IMG/VR virus record: IMGVR_UViG_3300025818_000030
Coordinates: 1-45,055 of that record
From: a virus
Length of the DNA: 45,055 nt
Strand: one strand, 5' to 3'
The notes under the pieces were generated by a model, which made no database searches, was not told the origin of the DNA, and saw nothing but the letters and a program-made list of their open reading frames with translations. Below are positions 39,001 through 44,411 of the stretch, in pieces (positions within the stretch are counted from its first letter, which is position 1; every line of letters begins with the position of its first letter). A program made the position numbers and the translations under genes.

Positions 39001-40630
39001 CAGTGTATTGGAAGATGTTGATAGAGTATTCGTATGGACTACTACTGGTGGGGCACTATATGAAGGAACAGATTTCACGATTAACTATACATCTGGTATC
39101 GTTACCTTTACAACACCACCCGCAGCCGATGATTTGATTTACTTCTATTCATATAGCACAACGGGCGAAAAACTAGTTGCTGAGAAATCATTCACTGGTG
39201 ACGGAACAGAAGATACATTCACATTTACGATTGATTCAACTATCGTTCAGCAAGCATATGTTCTTGTTGATGGTGTAGAAAGTGCTAACCCAACAACCAC
39301 ACTATCCAGTGATACACAGGTTGATATCACCCTATCATCTGCCCCAGCAGATGGTGCCCATGTTCATATTATGCTTTATAATGTTGACCCAGCAGAGCGT
39401 GTTGCTTATTCTGCGGTTACAGAACAGACAGAAACCAGTGATGGTTCAACACGAGTTATTACCCTTGATGATACTATTCGTTACGCTGGTCCATTTGGCG
39501 CAAACATTATTGTTGAGGTAAATGGTTCAAGATTGCGTCCACCAAACGTTGCTTACTATCAGGGTGATGGTGATACAACTACCTTCTATGCGCCTACTTC
39601 TGCTGGTGAAACTGGTGCAAGTGTAGCCAACAGTGATATCTTTATCGGATGGATTGACTATGACGATAGAACATTAGTTACACCTCTAACAAATAAGACA
39701 GCGGGAACAGATTATGTGGTAAACCCATATGATGGTAGTTCTGTTCGCTCAATCACATTTATCGGTGATGATTCATCATTGGCTACACCATCAAATAAAG
39801 ACACTGTGATATTTGGTATTACAACTGATGCTGAATATACCGTAAGTAGCGATGGTAATACACTAACTATTGACCCAAGTGTTTCTCTAAGTCCTGGTGA
39901 TACAATCCGTATTATTGGTTTCTCAAACCACGACATGCAGCGTATTCAGACAAATGTATTCGTTGGAACAGGCGATACAACACCTGGACAACGCTTCACA
40001 CTTGACCGTTCAGTAACAAATAGCGATTATCTATGGGTAACTGTTGATGGAACAAAACTACACAGCGCAGTTGATTACACCGTTTCTGGTAATACCATTC
40101 TTATTGCCGATACAACGGTTCTAACTGGTTCTAGTGTGGTTGTTGTTTCTGGTATTAGTGAAAATATTGCCCAGCCAAGTAGTGGTTTCCGTATCTTCAA
40201 GGATATGCTAAACGATTACAACTATTATCGTATTGCGGTTGATAACAGCACAACCTTGGCTCAAGACCTTGATTTCGGTGATGATACGATTTATGTAACT
40301 GATGCTAGTGTTCTTGCTGAACCAAACATTGCATCTGGTGTACCTGGTTTCGTAATGATTGATAAAGAACGTATCACATATTGGGAAAAAGACGATACCG
40401 CAAATACTTTGACCCGTATTCGTCGTGGCACAAGCGGTACTGGCGCAAAGGTACATAATGCTGGTGTAAACGTAATAGATGTCTCGGGTCAGAAAATCCC
40501 AGGTGATACGCATACGAAGACTTGGTATACTCTTGGAACCAATAAAGCAACGGACGGTAAAGGTCTACAAAACAGCGACACCGTTCCAGCAAAATACCTC
40601 GTAGAGAAAAGAACATTACTAGATATATAA
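27005..40630 (+). CDS. giant virion protein (4541 aa) with FG-GAP propeller
   Basis: A single uninterrupted 13.6-kb gene in the place where T4 has gene 7, making it a probable baseplate-attached fibre or wedge extension. The N-terminus (about 1-150) looks like a folded baseplate-type domain. Residues about 1979-2020 and 3785-3830 resemble carbohydrate-binding CBM5/12-type modules (W...G..Y..GD.V...). Residues about 2375-3030 hold seven FG-GAP-like repeats (DLFGxSVS...VGAP...GxVYVY), a likely beta-propeller, with other domains inserted between blades. Near 3699-3757 is a GSGY-rich repeat. Small fibre modules (GDGTTTTF ... DYT.SG..I.F) recur at about 2669, 4066, 4184 and elsewhere. GAGAG lies before the ATG. 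Confidence 0.9.
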   Translation: MALRKTIGLLPEIFRTDRNEKFLNATIDQLVTPALQKKINAYVGRKFAPSYSAGDQYVVEPSTTRQNYQLEPGIVYTHRQEVGGQATDRIEYLSNYVDMLNRVNVLGGNIDNHDRIFENEYYTWSSFFDFDKFVNFSQYYWLANGPDPVQVFNSIIDMEADYEVTRVDNESAYFINARNSVNNPTITLARGGTYNFEVGQQGFPFWIQTEPGLSGTKAIQDNISTRDILGVVNNGDDQGVVTFNVPTADAQNFWIGMTKVDDVDYATRLTYSEINNQQFSAFIAANPDGFDGITDIRNIDNATLVFYNEDANESEENWESGGLFDADETGFDNDAYPFDPTTYIPADERYDIYRINIDTNSERRDRFNNMPDSDVDLAYYGAFVDIENKVIDNTISIDGVTGSDLVGKTIVFVTPTTDDTLWIAEGAFDEGVGGYDTENFGMDGESYTAVATNERYNVWTITSKTVDGVDRFSLSSNTALIRVNEKVSITEGDDHIGKEFYKKDEYLFLVPTNFFPLNDGVIQLTYLKNIPQNQKILVARGEEFGNLEFWKNALDKLEKVPVITAPLTRYFYQDGIDSERFGIIDIVEAGEVPVLDVENDIIGQNEYISLNKVEFTNGMKVSFDTNNVVSEYYAGRDFYVEGVGQPDGISLTPVDELIVPETYVDTEEEGFDVNDFDTTGYAGSISAPLSPDYFTINRSSKDRNAWSRANRWVHIDVIEKTAEYNDFSSVLDQNSRANRPIIEFEPNLQLYKYGRVFKQVVTCFDSTQIDALSNVEGKAGYFVDGIPLLNGVTVIWAADEDPIVRSKIYEVSIIDPDDDGNEQIHMTEVADAEVNDTIIVTNGSTRQGTMLHYDGDGWVESQQKTQLNQEPYFDIFDTDGNSFSDDSIYFGTGFTGTKLFSYQRQSSAVEDSVLGFGLSYKNFENVGDIIFENNYVRDKFTYSPNDIIVKKPINDGFVHRIIDRNTVEIKNDWNKVNRNTRQYQIAEYSVTDDELQVFQSPIAPKSDELETVNLFVYKNSTLLKRDTTQNITNFVDTDYTTLSQDGNFYIILDEPAAVGDQITIRVYADDVGDFGFYEIPQNLENNAKNEDFTTLTLGQIRNHITQTSQNSSVFFGDSPGRSNLRDVTNLKDFAGTILQHSAGAHFGAFLLSDENINFKHNEKHVHNANAVISIDYAQREYSKFKQKFYDAISTLDLNFDDIPGCVDAVINELKIGKSETFPFFYSDMIGYGEDNTTTTYTITNPEIRTYDYGTYFDNSVPSNRSVLVYLNGTQLYLTTDYTFDQDGAIITFTDDTTLSIGDTLQIVDYNNTDGSFIPPTPTKMGMYPKFRPEIYTDNTFRTPQTVIQGHDGSIFVAFGDSRDQVILELEKRIYNNIKTTYTTDVFDIHNLVGGKFRTTDYTRAEIDDILSVNFLRWAVLNKVDYADQTGYDIQDKFTWNWSNFTDKVDGELLPGHWRGVYRYFYDTDRPHTHPWEMLGLSEKPLWWDDRYGAAPYTKGNEVLWENLRDGKLFQDAAGEDYTILENYKRPNLMSIIPVDVNGRLVDPLVSVVAAYNTTYTQEPYSFGDVGPAESAWRRSSEYPFALMRLAALTNPSKFLLTRFDTDNIIRNTTLDQIVNKTTLKRIKPQNMIIHGTLDDDGNVNRVNGISQIISDYARHRNVDLHNIQEVLEALVLKLVYRVGGYTDKRFLKVLAEQVSPTSTNKGIFIPDDDFEIELTKSNPITSVTLSGVIVTKTNSGWTVRGYDYEKPYFDIIPSEITQNRYTISGGDANGVVYRDFKNEVLRIPYNTEFTNPQQVVDFFVSYQRYLRLQGFVFDEVLEDEVGSLTKDWILSAKEFLFWQSQGWNVGSTIVLNPVAISVKFELFGTTPDDLGGEGLNYKVLNQNLKPIRYNQLEVKRVDNLFTVTSSEDAGPIFMIEINPVQYEHTIVFNNITVFNDVLYQPQLGSRQYRLKLIGTKTAGWDGSFQAPGYVFNNDVTATWQPGRDYKKGDFVIFRKKTYVCVKDQDALQVFDHEYWTHTDNIKLGLRPNLDTLSNSFTTFYDMDTQNNESEFDRFGKGLIGYQKRDYLENLELDDVSQVKFYQGMIRQKGTSSAINKLIRAQLDNQDSDINFFEEWAFRIGEYGAIDANQIIEVELNENQFKSNPELIEFLNNGEDRPQHISYIQDDLFKTPNEYTKNIFTNRSGGSNTKLDITSAGFPRLDDVSVTLFDINNISSLNQYINNVGSGYTIWTAKNLASVWDVFRVSETFVKVTEVVDKLDDEVVVRTDRNHDLEVNDFVAIRGTETILDGFYKVLYIVSNVEFIVSLEQNELSETDLDGLLLKLESIRYSEPKDIAGFNPLLGWQDAEKTWLENNADGKWEVLKKQSPWDFGTNVAYSAVAGDDNLGTCFSASERNLWAVAGIPNNGTGKVISYVKTVSNDFSENAIFDPSDVSQISGFGTSVSAGNSDYFAVGAPTANGTRGYVFIYKRTQASTFAVHQILRASDAAVGDLFGTSVSLSDDEKWLYVGAPGASKIYAYAFDEISSSNEAVVTEEGDGIKTSSTLFWFPETIDNIQVIDDDGRIYVPYVDYTLSGNVVNFTFTLNSLKDYVIRRVSLYRNIDTIVRDANPEDTAADNLGQTIETTSDGKVIVSGAPNRRYVGSDSTVVTGAGAAYVFERTEEVFNGDGTTTTFTPTGTLCPQRLLNVYLNNDLKLYTVNLALPGSDSQFGDYTISGNSIVFRDAPSSDELVKIEVNDFIQVQRLDAPDPADSDLFGNDITINEDANWIAVGAPGEDANNTNTGSVYVYAEQSRRYGTITGETDPTIVSGDKFRINDVVVSLTGTDLDTVLADIDGLSISGVSTSGDDSLTIDSESVITGNKLRVMPLSGDTYKNLGLEPYAMVQRIDHPQAYENENFGLAVDIDRSGNFLVVGSNRASTINTLRFDVDEDDIETTVFDSNSTKFYDRENQSGAVYVYDLLESWNESVTDPAQFGYIQQLQSDTIEQFDEFGSSVNIRSGKIVVGSPKYDKSSSIENSGILYEYNNPSEEKGWITLREEDDKVDVELLNKVFIYNRRKNEIVEYMDWIDPIKGKVSGLAQQELSYIVERDPANYNVNTNQKNTLTTQSHWGEKQVGQLWWDVSTVRYIDYEQGELSYRSQQWGAKFPGSSIDVYEWVESNNPPSSYSGEGTPKYIDNSSYVEVQTYNINTDTVTSKYYFWVKDLTEAPNLGFRKLGSSTVARIIDNPKTYGLKYLSVIKDNAIIAYNIAGDLEDRDTILHINYDVIKNSNVLHSEYQLVAEGDPQSIINDKIYNKFVDSLSGTNAQGDAVPQRTLSTAERYGVLYRPRQTMFVDKDTAVELFVTFCNEVFAKYQVANQFDLGTISSAEPIPGEQSGEWDESVNTYAELTYINALVFSTGYKVLVLQNETVENLWTIYTLQEDNTWILTRVQAYDTNNYWERTTWYADGFTENTVVTYAVETEPDLETIRSTLTNGDLVKIKSNDEGVASIVQLQDDGTFLEVVVENATIKLKRSLFDNSVEATGFDNAGFDNGLFEKRPVTEIRKIIDAVKNDIFVEDIRSEWNRLWFTMIEYILTEQPYADWLFKTSFIKVVQKLRGLDQYPNYQRDNQDYIRDYINEAKPYRTNIREYILQYTKDDPWDGDVTDFDVHSYYDTDRDYYRKPSGEKSGDAALWLQGLNSPWGNNYTYELGSVSIINSGSGYLIPPVITVVGGGGTGATVEAKTNGDRILSVTVTNPGSGYVTTPTFTIEGVGSGLEIYPNLINGKVREFDQTLKFDRITYSSTVIEWTANTSYDVNDIVSYNGEAYIVDTAFTSGSTFDAANMSIYADENFDNNADRIQAYYKPTEGMIGKDITQLQFGTDYPGVRVYGPDFSANPGFDVGAFDVDPYDSFEIDENGITIISGSSALDTIIRSNYTDAALGTAPEDINVAGGDFVDTYNSHAPEEFVPGIIFDTLDLKVYSLPGQDGAYDGNAARIYTNFVTADGSTAAYSYRGGSSVLEDVDRVFVWTTTGGALYEGTDFTINYTSGIVTFTTPPAADDLIYFYSYSTTGEKLVAEKSFTGDGTEDTFTFTIDSTIVQQAYVLVDGVESANPTTTLSSDTQVDITLSSAPADGAHVHIMLYNVDPAERVAYSAVTEQTETSDGSTRVITLDDTIRYAGPFGANIIVEVNGSRLRPPNVAYYQGDGDTTTFYAPTSAGETGASVANSDIFIGWIDYDDRTLVTPLTNKTAGTDYVVNPYDGSSVRSITFIGDDSSLATPSNKDTVIFGITTDAEYTVSSDGNTLTIDPSVSLSPGDTIRIIGFSNHDMQRIQTNVFVGTGDTTPGQRFTLDRSVTNSDYLWVTVDGTKLHSAVDYTVSGNTILIADTTVLTGSSVVVVSGISENIAQPSSGFRIFKDMLNDYNYYRIAVDNSTTLAQDLDFGDDTIYVTDASVLAEPNIASGVPGFVMIDKERITYWEKDDTANTLTRIRRGTSGTGAKVHNAGVNVIDVSGQKIPGDTHTKTWYTLGTNKATDGKGLQNSDTVPAKYLVEKRTLLDI
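34120..36085 (+). repeat. seven FG-GAP-like propeller repeats in the giant gene
   Basis: Seven coding repeats start near 34120, 34310, 34475, 34855, 35265, 35690 and 35970. Each has F/LG.S/T-V/I then four to six residues, a hydrophobic strand, V-G-A/S-P/N, and G-x-V/A-Y-V-Y. The spacing is uneven because short domains are inserted after blades 3, 4 and 5. Confidence 0.75.
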
Positions 40631-40638
40631 TATAAATA
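40631..40638 (+). promoter_or_regulatory. T4-type late promoter core
   Basis: TATAAATA on the plus strand, exact T4 consensus, immediately after the giant gene stop and 19 bases before ATG 40658. Confidence 0.75.
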
Positions 40639-40657
40639 CATAAAAGGATTTCGTATT

Positions 40658-41317
40658 ATGGATGAAAACACAGAAAAGGGCAACTTGGAAGAAGTTCGCA
40701 AGGAAGAAAAAGTGAATGAAAACGGTGGTATTATGGCTGAAGGTCATATTCGTATCTTTGATCCAGAATCCGGTGAAGAGTTCGTAAATCAACGCAACGC
40801 TATCCACTTTGAGAACTTCTCTGAAGCACTTGCTCTTTCTATTGGTAATAAAACAACAGGTTTTATTCACGAAATGGCTTTTGGTAATGGTGGTACATCA
40901 GTTGACCCAACTGGTGTTATTACCTATCTACCAGCAAACAGCAGTGGTGTAAATGCCGCCCTGTATAACCAAACATATTATAAGGTGGTTGATGATAACT
41001 CAGCCCTAAACACCAACTCAACGTCAAACAAGATTGAAGTACGACATACCGCTGGACAGGTTTATACCGATATCGTTATTACTTGTTTGCTTGATTACGG
41101 TGAGCCAAGCGGTCAACAGGCATTTGATAATACCGAAAACTTTGATGGAACTTATGTTTTTGACGAACTTGGACTAAAATCTTGGGCTGGAACTGTTAAT
41201 ACTGGTAAACTTCTTACACATGTTGTTTTCCACCCAGTTCAGAAATCATTAAACCGTCTTATTCAGATTGACTACACCGTGAGGGTACAAACTTTGACTA
41301 ACTTGAGTTCAATCTAA
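40658..41317 (+). CDS. virion structural protein (219 aa)
   Basis: A 219-residue late protein. A charged N-terminal helix (about 25 residues, Lys/Glu-rich) is followed by a beta-rich part (GHIRIFDPESGEEFVNQRNAIHF ... DIVITCLLDYGEP ... THVVFHPVQKSLNR). Its place between the giant fibre gene and a fibre gene, and its size, suggest a tail-fibre connector or baseplate adaptor; no T4 equivalent is certain. An in-frame later ATG exists (40733), but AAAGG precedes the first. Confidence 0.75.
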   Translation: MDENTEKGNLEEVRKEEKVNENGGIMAEGHIRIFDPESGEEFVNQRNAIHFENFSEALALSIGNKTTGFIHEMAFGNGGTSVDPTGVITYLPANSSGVNAALYNQTYYKVVDDNSALNTNSTSNKIEVRHTAGQVYTDIVITCLLDYGEPSGQQAFDNTENFDGTYVFDELGLKSWAGTVNTGKLLTHVVFHPVQKSLNRLIQIDYTVRVQTLTNLSSI

Positions 41318-41348
41318 GAAAGGAATATGTATATATATTATCGTTTTG

Positions 41349-41356
41349 CATAAATA
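41349..41356 (+). promoter_or_regulatory. T4-type late promoter core
   Basis: CATAAATA on the plus strand, 24 bases before ATG 41381. Confidence 0.7.
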
Positions 41357-41380
41357 ATATAAACGTGGAGATTATAAACA

Positions 41381-42706
41381 ATGAGTTATACCGTTAATAA
41401 AACATCTGGTGCAGTACTAACAACAATCGCAGACGGCACCATTGATACAACAACCGACCTTACCCTAATCGGTAAGAACTATGCTGGGTATGGTGAAATC
41501 CTAAACGAAGATTTCGTCAAACTACTAGAAAACTTTGCTAATAGTTCAGCACCATCAGCGCCTATTGCTGGTCAGCTTTTCTGGAATACATCATCTAACT
41601 TGATGCAAGTATATACAGGCACCGCTTGGAAGACTATTTCATCTTCCACCGCGAGTGCTTCACAGCCATCTAATGCTGTTACTGGTGACCTATGGTGGGA
41701 TACAACCAACTCACAGTTGAAAGTATATAACGGAACATCATTTACACTTATTGGCCCAGCCTTCACAACTGGTACAGGTCAGTCTGGTCCAGTTATTGAT
41801 ACAGTAACCGATTCACTTGGTTCCGACCACGTTGTTGTGAAAATGTATGTTTCTGATGCGATTGTTGGTATTGTTTCTAAGGATGCACAGTTCACTCCAC
41901 AGACTGCTATTTCTGGTTTCGCAACAATCTCCCCTGGTTATAACCTATCCACCACAGTTTCTGGTGCAAAATATAACGGTGAGTCAGATGATGCATCTAC
42001 GCTATCTGGTCTAACATCCACGCAGTTCTTACGCAGTGATGCAACTGACACCACATCCGGTGCCCTAACAATCGCTAATGATACGGGTATTACTGTCGGG
42101 TCAGACTCAGACTTCACAGTTTCCGTATCTGGTTCTGATGTAACTTTACGCAACACAACATCAGATGGTGATATCAACTTCAACGTCAATGACGGTGGTT
42201 CAAACACAAAGGTTATGTACATTGACGGTGCTACATCACACGTTCTTCCTGGTACAACAACCACACATAACCTTGGTTCCGCTTCCCTAGTATGGGCGAA
42301 TGTTTATGCAACAACCTTCAACGGTACATCAACCCAAGCACAATACGCTGACGTTGCGGAAAACTTCGCAGCAGACGCAACTTATGAACCTGGTACAATC
42401 GTTGCTCTTGGTGGTGTTGAAGAAATCACCAAAGCTGGCGAACTAGACGAAAATGTATTTGGCGTTGTTTCCACAGCCCCAGCCCACTTGATGAACGCTG
42501 GACTAGAAGGTGGTACGCCAGTTGCCCTAACAGGTCGTTGCCCGGTTCGTATTGTTGGTTCAGTAAAGAAAGGTGACCGTTTGGTTTCTGCTGGTGATGG
42601 ACTTGCCCGTGCTGCTCTTCCTGGCGAAGCAACAGCATTCAATACTATTGGTCGTGCCTTAGAAGACGGTCAAGAAATTATTGAAGCATTCGTTACCGTC
42701 AACTAA
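41381..42706 (+). CDS. tail fibre protein (441 aa)
   Basis: A 441-residue fibre protein. The N-terminal part has two repeats of PxxGQLFWNTS / TGDLWWDTTNSQLKVYNGTSFTL, a beta-motif common in phage fibres and marine virion proteins. The middle is a low-complexity Ser/Thr/Asp/Gly shaft (about 180-300). The C-terminal region, YADVAENF followed by YEPGTIVALGG and VFGVVSTAPAHLMN, is like the conserved fibre tip or chaperone-like domain in many aquatic phages. Clear ribosome site GGAG. Likely adsorption protein. Confidence 0.85.
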   Translation: MSYTVNKTSGAVLTTIADGTIDTTTDLTLIGKNYAGYGEILNEDFVKLLENFANSSAPSAPIAGQLFWNTSSNLMQVYTGTAWKTISSSTASASQPSNAVTGDLWWDTTNSQLKVYNGTSFTLIGPAFTTGTGQSGPVIDTVTDSLGSDHVVVKMYVSDAIVGIVSKDAQFTPQTAISGFATISPGYNLSTTVSGAKYNGESDDASTLSGLTSTQFLRSDATDTTSGALTIANDTGITVGSDSDFTVSVSGSDVTLRNTTSDGDINFNVNDGGSNTKVMYIDGATSHVLPGTTTTHNLGSASLVWANVYATTFNGTSTQAQYADVAENFAADATYEPGTIVALGGVEEITKAGELDENVFGVVSTAPAHLMNAGLEGGTPVALTGRCPVRIVGSVKKGDRLVSAGDGLARAALPGEATAFNTIGRALEDGQEIIEAFVTVN

Positions 42707-42713
42707 CTAAATA
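42707..42713 (+). promoter_or_regulatory. T4-type late promoter core
   Basis: CTAAATA on the plus strand, overlapping the fibre gene's stop and 7 bases before the HNH fragment ATG. Confidence 0.45.
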
Positions 42714-42720
42714 AAAGAAA

Positions 42721-42855
42721 ATGGAAACTGGTATTGCTCACCATGTTGATCACATAGTTCCTTTATGCGGCGAAAATGTATCTGGTCTACATGTTCCGTG
42801 TAACTTACAAATTTTAACAGCCTCAGAAAATTTGACTAAATATAATAAATACTAA
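42721..42855 (+). pseudogene. HNH endonuclease C-terminal fragment (44 aa)
   Basis: A 44-residue frame that begins [15 protein letters not shown] and ends [17 protein letters not shown]. These are the hallmark blocks of an HNH endonuclease (DHIVPL, then VxGLHVPxNLQILTxxEN), but the zinc-binding or recognition N-terminal part is missing. An in-frame stop lies 3 codons before the ATG, so it is not a mis-called start. It is most likely the last piece of a homing endonuclease gene lost by deletion between two late genes. Confidence 0.75.
42844..42851 (+). promoter_or_regulatory. T4-type late promoter core
   Basis: AATAAATA on the plus strand, inside the last codons of the HNH fragment and 24 bases before ATG 42876. 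Confidence 0.65.
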
Positions 42856-42875
42856 CATATAGGAGAAATAATAAC

Positions 42876-43805
42876 ATGGCATATCAAACCGGAGATATCA
42901 TTCTGGACAGCCATTACAATACATTCGCAACCGATGTGAATAATGTATGGGGAACGGGAACAGGTGATACAGGATACGGGCAATCAACCACATTGTCCAC
43001 CGTTTCAGATGGAACAACCATCACAGCAACACAGTGGTCAAACCTATTAAACCGTATTAGTTCAAGCGCAAGCCATCAGGGTTCAAGCATCACTGCTATC
43101 ACGAACCCAAGTACCAGCGATCCTATTGAAGCATTCACCGCATTATCTGGTAATATTTCAACAATCCAAGCAAACCGCACCAATGCCGCTAGTTGGTCAG
43201 GAAGTTCCAATAGTACAGGTATCAACAACACCGACTGGACTGCCTCACTTACCATTACAAATACATTGACATTTGCTGGTGGTAACGAAGCAAGATGGTT
43301 CTTTAATGCCGGTGGTCGTATTCAAATTTATTCCTCACATGGTGGCGGTAATGCAAAAGACAATGAATGGAATGACCTTTGCTCAAAAGCTGGATCATAC
43401 TATATCAATTCAACTACCGGCGGTAAATCTGGTGGTTCTGGTTCTCCTAGTATAAACTTAACATCAACGGGTTATTATCAACTTACAAACCTATCCTATA
43501 CCACAATGTTTCGGCAATATGCGGATACATCCCCATACACATCAAACTACATTACATATAACGTACAGATGAACGCAGATGATGCTACTGATGGTTTGGG
43601 TAACAACGGTACTATTATGACTATTCAGGTTATTCTTACAGACGCAGCCGCTGATCAAACTTTTGATAAGTCAGTATATACCGTCCAAGATAACGTAACT
43701 GCTCAAACCACAGTTACATTTAACTATGACCCACCCTCAACAACTTATCTATCTAATACTTGGGGCACACCTACTTGGGGAACCGCATCAGTAAGTGCTT
43801 CTTAA
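42876..43805 (+). CDS. virion/tail fibre-like protein (309 aa)
   Basis: A 309-residue late protein that begins MAYQTGDIILDSHYNTFATDVNNVWGTG (an opening common in structural proteins of marine phages), followed by a Ser/Thr/Asn/Gly-rich beta region and a short C-terminal repeat (NTWGTPTWGTASVSAS). It is probably a fibre tip or decoration protein. It has a strong ribosome site (AGGAG) and its own late promoter. Confidence 0.75.
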   Translation: MAYQTGDIILDSHYNTFATDVNNVWGTGTGDTGYGQSTTLSTVSDGTTITATQWSNLLNRISSSASHQGSSITAITNPSTSDPIEAFTALSGNISTIQANRTNAASWSGSSNSTGINNTDWTASLTITNTLTFAGGNEARWFFNAGGRIQIYSSHGGGNAKDNEWNDLCSKAGSYYINSTTGGKSGGSGSPSINLTSTGYYQLTNLSYTTMFRQYADTSPYTSNYITYNVQMNADDATDGLGNNGTIMTIQVILTDAAADQTFDKSVYTVQDNVTAQTTVTFNYDPPSTTYLSNTWGTPTWGTASVSAS

Positions 43806-43810
43806 TAATA

Positions 43811-43840
43811 TTGACTCCATATCCATTATCCTGTTATAAT
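43811..43840 (+). promoter_or_regulatory. sigma70-like promoter
   Basis: Plus strand: TTGACT 43811-43816, 18-bp spacer, TATAAT 43835-43840. ATG 43846 follows only 5 bases after the -10. Confidence 0.7.
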
Positions 43841-43845
43841 GGCGC

Positions 43846-44175
43846 ATGAGCAACTTAGAACAAACCGCAAAAACGCTTCTGGACCATAATGTTCAGAAGC
43901 GTAATGCTGCTGAGAAAGCAGAACAATCATTGACGCTTGCCTATAATGGTGGGTTATTCAAAGTCACGCCATTTCTTATTGATCATACATCTTTATTCAG
44001 AGATGGGTTTGAATATCATTATCTCAAAGATGAATACGATAATCCCGTCCGTTTCACAATGGACGAATGGTTTGAATTTCATAACATGGCAAAGCAAAAG
44101 TACCAAGAAGTAATGAACGATTGGTACAACGAATACGAGGAACTAAAGCGTACTAGGAAACCAGAGCAACTATGA
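43846..44175 (+). CDS. hypothetical protein (109 aa)
   Basis: Unrecognised 109-residue, charged, helix-rich protein with several Tyr and Phe residues in the middle (FEYHYLKDEY). The -10 of a sigma70-like promoter ends 5 bases before its ATG, so the mRNA would have no leader. No Shine-Dalgarno is present. Its 3' end overlaps the next gene by ATGA. Confidence 0.75.
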   Translation: MSNLEQTAKTLLDHNVQKRNAAEKAEQSLTLAYNGGLFKVTPFLIDHTSLFRDGFEYHYLKDEYDNPVRFTMDEWFEFHNMAKQKYQEVMNDWYNEYEELKRTRKPEQL

Positions 44176-44411
44176 TTTACTATATTGAGATAACAGTTAT
44201 TGAGGAAGAACCAATCCAACTGGAACTATTTGATGATTTACAAGGCGAACCATACACTATTTTTCTACCCGCAGATAATGAAAACGATATCCATCATCAT
44301 TTCCAACAGGTTCATAAACGGGACGATATACAATATAAGATTTTGAGGACATTTGATACATGGGAACAAGCAGAGGTTGCCTTATCTTTGCCTATAATAA
44401 CGAAACAATAG
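44172..44411 (+). CDS. hypothetical protein (79 aa)
   Basis: Unrecognised 79-residue acidic protein (EEEPIQLELFDDLQGEP) with a His-rich middle (DIHHHFQQVH). Its ATG overlaps the upstream stop as ATGA. Its 3' end overlaps the following glycosyltransferase-like gene by 52 bases in another frame, an unusually long overlap. Confidence 0.7.
   Translation: MIYYIEITVIEEEPIQLELFDDLQGEPYTIFLPADNENDIHHHFQQVHKRDDIQYKILRTFDTWEQAEVALSLPIITKQ

Noticed and set aside
27641-40513. Many minus-strand frames of 60-102 codons inside the structural genes
   Set aside because: They are antisense shadows of long, clearly coding plus-strand genes and lack start signals.
23015-43805. Rho-independent terminators between the late structural genes
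   Set aside because: The gaps are short and AT-rich. No stem followed by a T-run was found.
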